This document shows, in pieces, positions 1 through 7,889 of a stretch of 57,208 bases of DNA. The position numbers and the translations under genes are program-made. Each line of letters begins with the position of its first letter. The stretch's first letter is position 1. This stretch comes from Bacillota bacterium (GTDB lineage: Bacteria; Bacillota; UBA4882; UBA10575), in assembly GCA_029782135.1 (NCBI GenBank), contig JAKOVI010000135.1, positions 1-57,208 on the forward strand, written 5' to 3'. The notes under the pieces were generated by a model. It searched no databases and was not told the origin of the DNA. It saw only the letters and a list, made by a program, of their open reading frames with translations.

Positions 1-44
1 TTTTCCGGGTCAAGTTGTCCTCCAAAAGGTAGATAAAAGTTTTC

Positions 45-139
45 CAAGGGAAGTTGTCGCTCTGTTTTCAGGTACATACCAGTCACTCCAAATGCAAGGA
101 TTTTATAGAATATTTCTCGTTTTCCTTGCACTTCCCTTG
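45..139. repeat. Nested inverted repeats upstream of the HD-GYP gene
   Basis: A perfect 10-bp inverted repeat (CAAGGGAAGT at 45-54, ACTTCCCTTG at 130-139) encloses a perfect 8-bp inverted repeat (TGCAAGGA at 93-100, TCCTTGCA at 123-130). The two 3' arms abut, so the whole forms a two-storey stem. A further 7-bp inverted repeat lies at 171-177/192-198. No gene is visible in 1-369. The element could be a structured RNA, an operator region or the end of an upstream unit. The folding is seen in the sequence; any function is unknown. Confidence 0.4.
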
Positions 140-369
140 TCTTAAAATGGGTTATTTATCAGATTTTATAAGGGTTTGGGACTTTTTCAGGAAACCCTAA
201 GGTAGAGTAAATCCGGAAAAAATAATCTTCTTTCCTTAACAGGATTTATTTTTTATTTGGAAAATAAAGCACTATAATTTTTTCGCTTATATCGTCGGAA
301 CTAAAGAGAATCGAGAATTAACTTTGAATGTTTGTTCACCAAAAAAACACAAGGAATGGGGACGCACTA

Positions 370-1404
370 ATGAGATATCTACCGATTGATCAGATTCAAG
401 AAGGTATGTATTTAGCCAGAAATGTTATTGGAAATGACGGACGGGTCTTATTGGTGAAAGGGACGAAATTAACCCAAAGTTACCTGCAGAAATTGAAGGA
501 GTTGGATTATCATTTCCTTTATATCAGCGAGACCCCGGATGATATTGAAGAGTTCAAAGGACCGCTCAGTGACGAAGTTTATACGAAAGCCATATGTACC
601 GTCCGTGACAGTATGATCAGTGCGGCAAAGTATCAAAGTCTCGATTTGCAAGCAGTAATCGACGTGGCCGATTTTATGCTCGACGAGGTCATTGCGGAGG
701 ATGTCGTCTACAATATCATTGAACTTAAGAACCATAGCAACTATACTTATCTACATTCGGTCAATGTCAGTGTGCTCTCTGTGCTGCTTGGCAAGGCTCT
801 AAAACTAAACCAGCGTCAACTTAAAGAAATGGTAACCGGGGCCCTGCTTCATGATATTGGAAAAGTCTTCATTGAAAACTCGATTTTAGAAAAAGCAGGA
901 CGGCTCACCCCGCCGGAGTATGAGAAGGTGAAACGCCATCCCCAATACGGTTTTGACCTCCTAAGGGGGCATCCGGAGTTAAGTCTCCTCTCTGCACACG
1001 TTGCTTATCAGCATCACGAAAGGGCGGATGGTTCCGGTTATCCCCGCGGTCTTACGGGCGATCAGATTCATTACTACGCGAAGATCGTCATGGTGGCTGA
1101 TTCCTTTGACGCCATGACCTCCGGCCGCCATTACCGGGAAGCAATGTGGAGTCATACGGCGATTGCAGAACTAAAGGCGGCCGCCCCGGAGAAATATGAC
1201 CCCAAAGTCGTTTCTGCCCTCACTCAAGTTGTCGCCCTTTATCCGGTGGGCAGTGTGGTGCTGTTAAATAACATGGAGGTGGCAACTGTTTGTGATGTTA
1301 CCTCAAAAAAGATCAGATTGAAACTCCTCTCCGGGAAAAACAAAGGGCAAAGGATCGAATTGTCCCACAATTCTAAACTAAAGATCGAACGCCGCCTATC
1401 CTAA
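370..1404 (+). CDS. HD-GYP domain cyclic-di-GMP phosphodiesterase
   Basis: This 344-residue cytoplasmic protein is predicted to hydrolyse cyclic di-GMP. The first 120 residues form an N-terminal region of the kind common in stand-alone HD-GYP proteins. The HD-GYP domain covers about 125-255, with HDIGK at 161-165, the pair HH at 215-216 and the signature GSGYPRGL near 221-228, all metal-binding or family-defining. A C-terminal tail of about 60 residues follows (LYPVGSVVLL), as in many relatives. I chose ATG 370 because AGGAATGGGG precedes it and the family-like N-terminus MRYLPIDQIQEGMYLA begins there; an ATG 42 bases upstream lacks a good site. No receiver or PAS domain is attached, so its input signal is not evident. 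With the HDOD and CheB genes further on it suggests motility or biofilm signalling. Confidence 0.88.
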   Translation: MRYLPIDQIQEGMYLARNVIGNDGRVLLVKGTKLTQSYLQKLKELDYHFLYISETPDDIEEFKGPLSDEVYTKAICTVRDSMISAAKYQSLDLQAVIDVADFMLDEVIAEDVVYNIIELKNHSNYTYLHSVNVSVLSVLLGKALKLNQRQLKEMVTGALLHDIGKVFIENSILEKAGRLTPPEYEKVKRHPQYGFDLLRGHPELSLLSAHVAYQHHERADGSGYPRGLTGDQIHYYAKIVMVADSFDAMTSGRHYREAMWSHTAIAELKAAAPEKYDPKVVSALTQVVALYPVGSVVLLNNMEVATVCDVTSKKIRLKLLSGKNKGQRIELSHNSKLKIERRLS

Positions 1405-1478
1405 ACCAGTTTTTAGACCGGTTTTTCACGGGAAAGGAAACGGCCTTCCCTCCGTTGAAAAATAAATCAAATTTAGTC

Positions 1479-1507
1479 TTGACAAGCAGGAATGACAACT
1501 ATATAAT
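1479..1507 (+). promoter_or_regulatory. Consensus sigma-A promoter
   Basis: TTGACA at 1479-1484 and TATAAT at 1502-1507 are separated by exactly 17 bases, a perfect match to the housekeeping promoter consensus. Transcription should start near 1514. The site lies inside the longest open frame of the next gene, so that frame cannot all be translated from this promoter. Confidence 0.85.
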
Positions 1508-1586
1508 ACACTCGATTATGCCATATATTGGCAAATATTATATGAAAAGACAAAAAAAAGATATCGACGGAGTAGGAGGAAGCATT

Positions 1587-1784
1587 CTGGAAAACTTCAT
1601 TGCTCTTTTACAAAAAGGCAAGGTAGATGACGGCCAAGCATTTTTAAACAAATTAAAGAACGAAGGACAGGTTCGCTTACTGGAAGCCGGAAAGGATCAC
1701 CGGATCTACCAATTCATTTCTTACGCCGGGTTACGGATGAAACTTCATTTAGATGTCAACGGCAGCATCAAAATCCTACCATGA
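1587..1784 (+). CDS. Small hypothetical protein with probable CTG start
   Basis: A small protein of about 66 residues (ENFIALLQKGKVDDGQAFLN... to ...VNGSIKILP) that I do not recognise. The frame is open from 1455, but a perfect promoter at 1479-1507 implies translation starts downstream of about 1514. The only strong ribosome binding site is AGGAGGA at 1574-1580, which sits 7 bases before CTG 1587 (ATT 1584 is also in frame). ATG 1542 is possible but has no visible binding site. The product is basic, has no membrane segment and ends in a beta-rich stretch. It lies between the HD-GYP gene and the convergent nrdJ, with only 12 bases to the nrdJ stop. Function is unknown; the start codon is an inference. 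Confidence 0.55.
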   Translation: MENFIALLQKGKVDDGQAFLNKLKNEGQVRLLEAGKDHRIYQFISYAGLRMKLHLDVNGSIKILP

Positions 1785-1796
1785 AGCGGTAATCGC

Positions 1797-4091
1797 TTAA
1801 CACTCGGAGTAACCGCAAGCCAGACATTTGGCACAACCCTCATGATAAGCAAAGGTATACATCCCACAGACAGGACAAAGGTTAAAGAGCGTCTGTGGAT
1901 TATTTTTTGTAGAGGACTGGCTTTCTGCGGCGGGAGCTTCGGCCATGGTCAGTGCCAGTTGTTCCTGAACGTTCTCTCCAGAGGAGGCCGCGTGGAGGAA
2001 ATCGTACAGGAATTGGCCAATCGCGTCCGGAACCGAACGCACCCGGTGGTGACCAAAGCCGACGGACCGGCTGCCCCCAATGCCGATGAGCTGTTCGGCG
2101 ACTGCTTCCGGCGCAATTCCACAGCGGAAAGCAAGAGAGACTAGACGGGCGATTGCTTCGGTAAAAGCCATAATATCGGTTCCGGCCTTTCCAATCTGGG
2201 CAAACAGTTCAAACGGCCGGTTCTGGTAATAGTTTAAAGTCAAGTATAGAGTTCCTTCGGGTGTGATTTTCCGGTCCGTAATCCCATCCAACCGGACCGG
2301 ACGCTTGAGCGGGTGAATTTTTCCCCACTCCCCGACCGGAAAGGCGGAAGGGGTTTGCGTTTCGGGGGCTGCCTCGGTTTTGGATCCCGCTTGCATGGGC
2401 TGGTTTTCGATACTGCCGTCCCGGTAGATAGTAACCCCTTTGCAGCCTAATTGATATGCTAAAAGGTAAGCCTCCGCAACTTGCTCTTTTGTTGCCGAGC
2501 GCGGGAAGTTTAATGTCTTTGAGACGGCGTTATCAGTATACTTCTGAAAAGCCGCTTGCATGCGGATGTGCCATTCCGGAGCGATTTGGTGTGCCGTCAG
2601 AAAGAGCGTTTTCAGATCGGCGGGGACTTCGGGAATGTTTTCCAAGCTTCCTTCTTCGGCGATCCGCTTCATCAGCTCATCGCTGTAGAATCCACGCTCT
2701 TTGGACGCCTGGAGAAAAAGCGGGTTAACTTCAAGCAGATGGTCATTGTCCAAAATCTGCCGGGTAAAGACAATACTAAAGAGCGGTTCAATTCCACCGC
2801 TGGTTCCGGCGATGATGCTAAGGGTGCCGGTCGGGGCAATCGTCGTGGTGGTTGCGTTGCGTAACGGAGGGAATCCCGGCCGGTCATGGATGCTCCCTTT
2901 AAAATTGGGGAAGGCGCCTCTTTCTTCAGCCAAAGCTGCGGATGCCGCTTTTGATTCGCGGTCGATAAAACTCATCACTTCTTCGGCTAAAGCCAAGGCT
3001 TGCTCGGAGTTGTACGGCAATTCCATTTTGATCAACATCTCCGCCCAACCCATAACCCCTAAGCCGATTTTCCGGTTGGCTTTGCAGAGCTCCTCGATCT
3101 TCGGATGGGGGTAGACGGTCGCATCAATGGTGTTATCGAGGAAACGGACAGCCGTATGGACGGTCTCTTTTAACGCCTCCCAGTCCACCTCGGTCCGGCT
3201 CCCTTGTTTCCGGCAGAACAAAGAGAGATTGATCGAGCCAAGGTTACAAGCCTCATAGGGGAGGAGTGGTTGTTCGCCGCACGGATTGGTACTCTCGATC
3301 GGGCCCAACTGCGGCGTTGGGTTAAACTGGTTAATCCGGTCGATAAAGATGACGCCGGGTTCCCCGGAGGACCAGGCTGCTTCGACGATTAAGCTGAAAA
3401 GGGCTTGGGGGTCGACATAGGCAACCGGAGCGCCGGTGCGGGGATTCACCAACGGGAACTTCTCCTTCTTGGCCAACGCTTCCATAAATTGATCCGTGAT
3501 CGCGACCGAGAGATTAAAGTTCGTATATTCCCCTGTCCCCTTTTTGGCGACAATGAAACTTTCAATATCAGGATGATCCACCCGTAAGATCCCCATATTC
3601 GCGCCCCGCCTGGTTCCGCCCTGTTTTACAGCTTCCGTACTGGCGTTATAGACTTTTAAAAAAGAGAGCGGTCCGCTGGCGACTCCTCCGGTTGAGCCAA
3701 CAATATCGTTTTTTGGACGGAGACGGGAAAACGAAAAGCCGGTTCCCCCGCCGCTTTTATGGATTAAGGCGGCGATTTTTAATGTTTCAAAGATCGATTC
3801 CATCGAATCTTCAATCGGCAAGACAAAGCATGCCGCCAGTTGCTGAAGTTTATGGCCGGCGTTCATTAACGTCGGGGAGTTGGGGAGAAACTTCAGTTCA
3901 TCCATCTGTTGGTAGAATGCTTTCTCCCATTTCCTGGTCTCCGCCTCGGATTGACCGTAGCATTTCTTTTCAACTTGAGCGATGTTTTTTGCTACCCGGG
4001 CCAACATCTCTTCCGGCGTTTCCCGCCGGCCGTCTTTTTCTTTCAAATAACGGCGTTCTAAAACAGTGCGGGCATTTTCAGAGAGTTTCAT
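1797..4091 (-). CDS. nrdJ: Adenosylcobalamin-dependent ribonucleotide reductase (class II)
   Basis: The 764-residue enzyme reduces ribonucleotides to deoxyribonucleotides using a thiyl radical generated from adenosylcobalamin, supplying dNTPs with or without oxygen. Seen are C88 in the AACFVLPIEDS segment, the substrate and specificity region (KSGGGTGFSFSRLRP, GGTRRGANMG), and NPCGEQPLLPYEACNLGS near 269-286 with active-site Cys and Glu. A C-terminal zinc-ribbon-like segment follows (CPVC, CAKCLACG; residues 739-764), typical of the NrdJ group. There is no ATP-cone domain at the N-terminus. The start has AAAGGAGG ten bases upstream. Only 39 bases separate it from the BASS transporter upstream on the same strand, and I found no cobalamin riboswitch there. 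No NrdR or class I/III reductase is in the window. Confidence 0.93.
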   Translation of the reverse strand: MKLSENARTVLERRYLKEKDGRRETPEEMLARVAKNIAQVEKKCYGQSEAETRKWEKAFYQQMDELKFLPNSPTLMNAGHKLQQLAACFVLPIEDSMESIFETLKIAALIHKSGGGTGFSFSRLRPKNDIVGSTGGVASGPLSFLKVYNASTEAVKQGGTRRGANMGILRVDHPDIESFIVAKKGTGEYTNFNLSVAITDQFMEALAKKEKFPLVNPRTGAPVAYVDPQALFSLIVEAAWSSGEPGVIFIDRINQFNPTPQLGPIESTNPCGEQPLLPYEACNLGSINLSLFCRKQGSRTEVDWEALKETVHTAVRFLDNTIDATVYPHPKIEELCKANRKIGLGVMGWAEMLIKMELPYNSEQALALAEEVMSFIDRESKAASAALAEERGAFPNFKGSIHDRPGFPPLRNATTTTIAPTGTLSIIAGTSGGIEPLFSIVFTRQILDNDHLLEVNPLFLQASKERGFYSDELMKRIAEEGSLENIPEVPADLKTLFLTAHQIAPEWHIRMQAAFQKYTDNAVSKTLNFPRSATKEQVAEAYLLAYQLGCKGVTIYRDGSIENQPMQAGSKTEAAPETQTPSAFPVGEWGKIHPLKRPVRLDGITDRKITPEGTLYLTLNYYQNRPFELFAQIGKAGTDIMAFTEAIARLVSLAFRCGIAPEAVAEQLIGIGGSRSVGFGHHRVRSVPDAIGQFLYDFLHAASSGENVQEQLALTMAEAPAAESQSSTKNNPQTLFNLCPVCGMYTFAYHEGCAKCLACGYSEC

Positions 4092-4130
4092 CGAGGAAGG
4101 ACCTCCTTTTTATGTTTAGGCTAGTATCAA

Positions 4131-5087
4131 TTAATGATCAATTGCTTCCGGTTTTCGCTTTTCGAGAAAATGGAGAATAATACTTGCCGAAGGCTGTTGG
4201 ATCAATAAAGCAATAATGCAAGGGAGGGCGGCGGCCGGGGGGAAATATTCCCGGGCGATCACCACACCGGCGCTGATGTTTCTGAGCCCGGCCTGAAAAA
4301 GCATGGACCGCGCCACACCGTCGGGAAATTTTGCAAGCTTGGCGGCCAAGTACCCCAGGAGAAAATTGAAGGAAATCATCATCACCAACACGAAAAAGAG
4401 TAATACCACCTGCGAACCGGCAGAATATACATACTCCTTGGAAGCGGCGACATTCACTCCGACCACAAAAGAGAGGCCGATCTTTGAAAGCAGGGCGAGC
4501 GCCGAGCGATCCATCCTGGCCACTTTTTCTCCCCCCAAATCATGAATCAAAACCCCGAAAACGGTGGGGAGAAAGATCATGAAAAACAGGCTTTTGACCA
4601 TTTCCAACGCGTCAAATGAAACTGTTTGGCCTAAAAAAACCATGATGACCAAAGGCAGGACCACCGGACTCGTCAGCGATTCGACGGCTACGGTGGTTAG
4701 GGCCAGAGGGACATGGCCGCGGGCAACCCCAACCCAGATCGTAGAACTGACGCCGACCGGGATCGCGGTTGCCAGGATCAACCCGGTGGTCAGTAAAGAG
4801 GTCCGGCCAAAGAAGATCTGCCCCAAGAGTTTGGCAAAAAGCGGGGAAACGGCATGAAGGCAAAAGATGGTGAGGAGCAAAGGAAAGGGATATTTAATCA
4901 CTCCTTTTAAATCCTCCCATCCGGTTCCCAGGGCCAAAGTGAAGGTGATAAAGGCAAAGATATAAGAGACCGCCTTTTCCCCGGCCAAAAGTGTTTGCGA
5001 AAACAACAGTCCGGCGATGATACCGGCAAAGACGACAATAAACATCCGTTTGTTCAAAAAAGCATTTAGTTCTTTGATGTTCTTCAT
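4131..5087 (-). CDS. Bile acid:sodium symporter (BASS) family transporter
   Basis: A 318-residue integral membrane protein with about nine to ten hydrophobic segments. It belongs by sequence appearance to the BASS/SBF superfamily: an amphipathic start, then paired helices with polar crossover motifs such as ATAIPVGVSSTIWVGVARG near 125-145 and FQAGLRNISAGVVIA near 268-282. Family members import organic anions or precursors (bile acids, pyruvate, pantoate) with sodium; the substrate here cannot be told. It is transcribed with nrdJ (39-base gap) and divergently from uvrC. Repeats that may be operators lie in the divergent region. The ribosome binding site is weak (AAGGACT), and a second Met at residue 15 is an alternative start. 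Confidence 0.75.
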   Translation of the reverse strand: MKNIKELNAFLNKRMFIVVFAGIIAGLLFSQTLLAGEKAVSYIFAFITFTLALGTGWEDLKGVIKYPFPLLLTIFCLHAVSPLFAKLLGQIFFGRTSLLTTGLILATAIPVGVSSTIWVGVARGHVPLALTTVAVESLTSPVVLPLVIMVFLGQTVSFDALEMVKSLFFMIFLPTVFGVLIHDLGGEKVARMDRSALALLSKIGLSFVVGVNVAASKEYVYSAGSQVVLLFFVLVMMISFNFLLGYLAAKLAKFPDGVARSMLFQAGLRNISAGVVIAREYFPPAAALPCIIALLIQQPSASIILHFLEKRKPEAIDH

Positions 5088-5111
5088 TGGCTCAGTCCTT
5101 ATCTTTGTCAG

Positions 5112-5184
5112 TATTCGCGCGAAGCAACAATTAGTAATATTCCCGAAAAAGCAATATTTTCCTGCACTATTCGCGAAAAGATCA
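5112..5184. promoter_or_regulatory. Three imperfect direct repeats between the BASS gene and uvrC
   Basis: Three similar 16-17-base units occur: TATTCGCGCGAAGCAA at 5112, TATTCCCGAAAAAGCAA at 5138 and TATTCGCGAAAAGATCA at 5168. They are 26 and 30 bases apart, and their shared core TATTCGCGAA is partly self-complementary. Their position between divergent starts suggests an operator array. This is inference; no regulator gene is adjacent. Confidence 0.3.
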
Positions 5185-5223
5185 GTAGCCTGTCCGAAAA
5201 ATCTATTGCAAGGGGGAATTGAA

Positions 5224-7059
5224 GTGAAGAAGGAAGAATTGCGGATGATCCCCGCGACGCCCGGGGTTTATTTAATGAAAGATCAGAATGATCAGGTAAT
5301 TTATGTCGGGAAAGCCGTATCTTTGCGAAACCGGGTGCGCTCGTATTTTCAACCTTCTTCTAAACATCCCCCGCGGATTGCCCGGATGGTTGAGCAGGTA
5401 GCGCGGGTCGATTTTATTACGACCAGTTCCGAAGTGGAAGCTTTGGCGCTTGAATGTAATCTGATCAAGGAACACCGGCCGAAATATAATGTCCGCCTGC
5501 GAGATGACAAACAGTATCCCTGGTTAAAAGTGACCTGGCAGGAGACTTTTCCCCGGGTTTTTATTGTCCGCCGCCCGCAAAAAGACGGCGCCCGTTATTA
5601 CGGTCCCTTCACCGAAGCCGGCGCTTTACGTGAAATCCTCCGTTTATTGCGGAGATTATTCCCCATTCGCACCTGTAAAAAAACATTGACGGCCGGAGAC
5701 CGGCAGCGGCCCTGTCTCAATTTGCAGATCGGAAGGTGCCTCGGGCCTTGTTCCGGAGCGGTCAACCCGGAAGAGTACCGCCAGATGATCGAGGAATTCT
5801 GTCGTTTGCTGGAAGGTCATGTGGAGGGCTTGCAGGCCAAATTGAATGCCGAGATGAAGGCGGCGGCGGACCGGCTGGAGTATGAAAAGGCGGCTTTAAT
5901 CCGGGATAAACTGCGGGCTTTAGAGAAAGTCATTGCCCGCCAGACGGTTGTTTCCCCGGTGCCCAAAGACCGCGATGTCTTTGGCGTCGCCGCCGAAGAG
6001 GACGGCGGGCTGATCCAGCTTCTCCAGATCCGCCGGGGGAAATTGATTGGCCAGGAAAGCTTTTTCTATGCCGACCTCTTCGGGGCGGAGGAAGAATTCC
6101 TCCGGAGTTTTCTTCTCCAGTACTACGATGAACGGGAATATATCCCGAAGGAGATTCTCCTGCCGTTCTCCTTGCCGGACCAAACAGTGGTTGAGGAATG
6201 GTTGACTTCCCGGGGCCGGCAGCGCATCCGCCTGTTTACGCCGCAACGGGGGGAAAAATCCCGTTTGGTGCGTTTGGCCCAGGAAAATGCCGGGATCAAT
6301 TTGAAACGGGAGATCAACCGGCGGCGACTGGCCGAAGGGGAGAAGCAAGCGATCCTGGAACGCTTGCAAGCCTACCTCTCGCTTCCGCAACTTCCCCGCC
6401 GGATCGAGGCTTTTGATATATCTCATTTCCAAGGGGAAGAGCCGGTTGCCGCCATGGTGGTCTTCACGGATGGACAACCGACGCCCGAAGCTTATCGCCG
6501 TTTTAAGCTCCATGGCGTGAAAGGGGGCGACGATTATGCTTCGTTGCAAGAAGCGGTAAAACGCCGGCTATTACGCGGGCTGAAAGAGCAGGAAACGAAA
6601 GAAGCGCATCCCGGCTTTCTTCCCTTCCCCGATTTATTGTTGATCGACGGTGGAAAGGGCCAGCTCAACGCCGTTTTAGCCGTCTTAAAAGAGCTGGGTT
6701 TTGCCGAGCAACCGGTGATCAGCTTGGCAGAGAGGGAGGAGGAGATCTTCCTGGTGGGGAAAGAGGAGCCCTTGCGCCTGGAGAGGGAAGATCAAGCCCT
6801 GCATCTCCTGCAACATCTAAGAGACGAGGCGCACCGTTTTGCCTTAACCCACCATCGCGCCCGAAGGGAGAAGAAGGTTACTTTTTCGTCGCTGGACCAG
6901 ATTAAAGGGATCGGCCCCAAACGGAAAAAAGCTTTACTCAACCGGTTCGGATCTGTGCAGAACATCAAAAAGGCATCTTTCCAAGAGTTGATGGCGGTGG
7001 AGGGGATGAATGCGGCGGCGGCGAAGGCGGTGTTGGAGGGGTTAGTGGATTCGGAATAA
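5224..7059 (+). CDS. uvrC: Excinuclease ABC subunit C
   Basis: The 611-residue UvrC makes both incisions around DNA lesions in nucleotide excision repair, acting with UvrA and UvrB (neither in this window). The N-terminal GIY-YIG nuclease domain is seen at about 11-90 (TPGVYLMKDQNDQVIYVGKA). A Cys-containing linker (CLNLQIGRCLGPCSG) follows, then a UVR motif near 197-225, the RNase H-like 5' nuclease domain starting around residue 398 (IEAFDISHFQGEEPVA) and two helix-hairpin-helix motifs at the C-terminus (IKGIGPKRKKALL, VEGMNAAAAKAVL). Length is normal for the family. The frame is open far upstream, but GTG 5224 is the likely start: it follows AGGGGGAA, and the family N-terminus begins there. 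Confidence 0.93.
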   Translation: MKKEELRMIPATPGVYLMKDQNDQVIYVGKAVSLRNRVRSYFQPSSKHPPRIARMVEQVARVDFITTSSEVEALALECNLIKEHRPKYNVRLRDDKQYPWLKVTWQETFPRVFIVRRPQKDGARYYGPFTEAGALREILRLLRRLFPIRTCKKTLTAGDRQRPCLNLQIGRCLGPCSGAVNPEEYRQMIEEFCRLLEGHVEGLQAKLNAEMKAAADRLEYEKAALIRDKLRALEKVIARQTVVSPVPKDRDVFGVAAEEDGGLIQLLQIRRGKLIGQESFFYADLFGAEEEFLRSFLLQYYDEREYIPKEILLPFSLPDQTVVEEWLTSRGRQRIRLFTPQRGEKSRLVRLAQENAGINLKREINRRRLAEGEKQAILERLQAYLSLPQLPRRIEAFDISHFQGEEPVAAMVVFTDGQPTPEAYRRFKLHGVKGGDDYASLQEAVKRRLLRGLKEQETKEAHPGFLPFPDLLLIDGGKGQLNAVLAVLKELGFAEQPVISLAEREEEIFLVGKEEPLRLEREDQALHLLQHLRDEAHRFALTHHRARREKKVTFSSLDQIKGIGPKRKKALLNRFGSVQNIKKASFQELMAVEGMNAAAAKAVLEGLVDSE

Positions 7060-7084
7060 AGACTGAAGGCTTGAAAACGCCCAG

Positions 7085-7281
7085 CCGGATGTTGACTCCG
7101 GCCCCAAGAAGCTCTTCAGGCATTCTAAGGCTCGCTGCCGGCAGAAACCGGGCAACCGCTTGAGAGGACTTCCTGTCCTCGCAAGCGGCTCGCGACCTCC
7201 TGTCGCTCGGCCCGCTTTCTGCCTTTGCTCGCCAAGAATGCCGGATGAAGAGCTTTAAGTACGCTCTCCGCCAACATCCGG
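7085..7281. repeat. 197-nt fold-back element downstream of uvrC
   Basis: A long imperfect inverted repeat with five separate paired segments: 7085-7094/7272-7281 (CCGGATGTTG), 7109-7117/7247-7255 (AAGCTCTTC), 7119-7126/7235-7242 (GGCATTCT), 7140-7153/7210-7223 (one mismatch), and two apical hairpins at 7156-7188 (CCGCTTG-AGAGGAC) and 7192-7206 (GCGAC). It carries no credible gene, and the open frames across it are by-products of the symmetry. A diverged partial copy lies about 260 bases on. It could be a structured RNA, a MITE or a REP-like repeat family. The pairing is seen directly; its nature is unknown. Confidence 0.65.
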
Positions 7282-7365
7282 CCGGGCTGGGTATGTATTT
7301 GTGGGATTGTAAGCAGTCTATTAGCTGCGTTTGTAATTGCTTTGTGAAGTTGTTTCCTGCTCCGG

Positions 7366-7445
7366 GAAGCTCTTCATTTGTTCTAGAAGGAATGCTCCCG
7401 GCAAAAGCCATGCAACCGCTTGAGAGAACCTCCTGTTCTCGCAAG
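7366..7445. repeat. Diverged partial second copy of the fold-back element
   Basis: From GAAGCTCTTC (7366-7375) to CTCGCAAG (7438-7445) this stretch parallels 7108-7184 of the first copy, including GCAACCGCTTGAGAG. The apical hairpin stem changes from GAGGAC/GTCCTC to GAGAAC/GTTCTC, a compensatory pair change that keeps the stem. The outer CCG/CGG pairs and the 3' half of the element are lost. Confidence 0.55.
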
Positions 7446-7889
7446 TAACTGGCGATCTGGTTATATTATCTAGTTATAAGCAATCCTGCCATCAGTGGCA
7501 AGATATACATTAGGGGGTTTAGCAGGAGATATGTTTGAAAAAGAGAATTATTAGGGCAGACACGGGGACAATGAAAACTTAATAACCGTACCACATGACG
7601 AAGGAAATGAATCAAAGTTCGAACAAGTATTTGCAGTAATTCTAATACGAAAGTCTTAAATTTACTACACCCACACCTAGCCGCCCGGTGAGAAGGAGGT
7701 GAAAACGTCTTAGGCATTGGACGGCGGACGGGGGTAGTAATTCAATCCACTACCAGACGCAGCCGGAAAAGAGAAGGAATGAGGAAACATGAGCACTCAA
7801 TTCGACTCTTTTCTAATCGCAGCACCAAACCTGATAAATTGTTTCAACAAACCAAACAAAAATCACAGCAACCTAAGGAGGACGAATTG
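7446..7889 (+). other. Long non-coding leader region before the porin-like gene
   Basis: About 440 bases without a convincing gene. An AAGGAGGTG motif at 7693-7701 has no sensible start codon behind it. A small hairpin, GGTAGT (7733-7738) with ACTACC (7749-7754), is present. The frame of the next gene is open from ATG 7779, but that stretch reads as low-complexity polar sequence and lacks a binding site. I could not place a promoter with confidence; a long 5' untranslated region is likely. Confidence 0.35.

Noticed and set aside
4092-4130. Cobalamin riboswitch before nrdJ
   Set aside because: The gap to the upstream gene is only 39 bases and no B12-box-like sequence is seen.
1842-4180. Several open frames of 60-160 codons antisense to nrdJ
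   Set aside because: They lack ribosome binding sites and family likeness and arise from codon bias of the real gene.
6965-7444. A 159-codon minus-strand frame after uvrC and a plus-strand frame at 7245-7448
   Set aside because: Both cross the fold-back element, have Pro/Ser-rich or patchy composition and no start signals.
7085-7445. CRISPR array or tandem repeat
   Set aside because: There are only two diverged copies, with internal dyad symmetry and no regular spacers.
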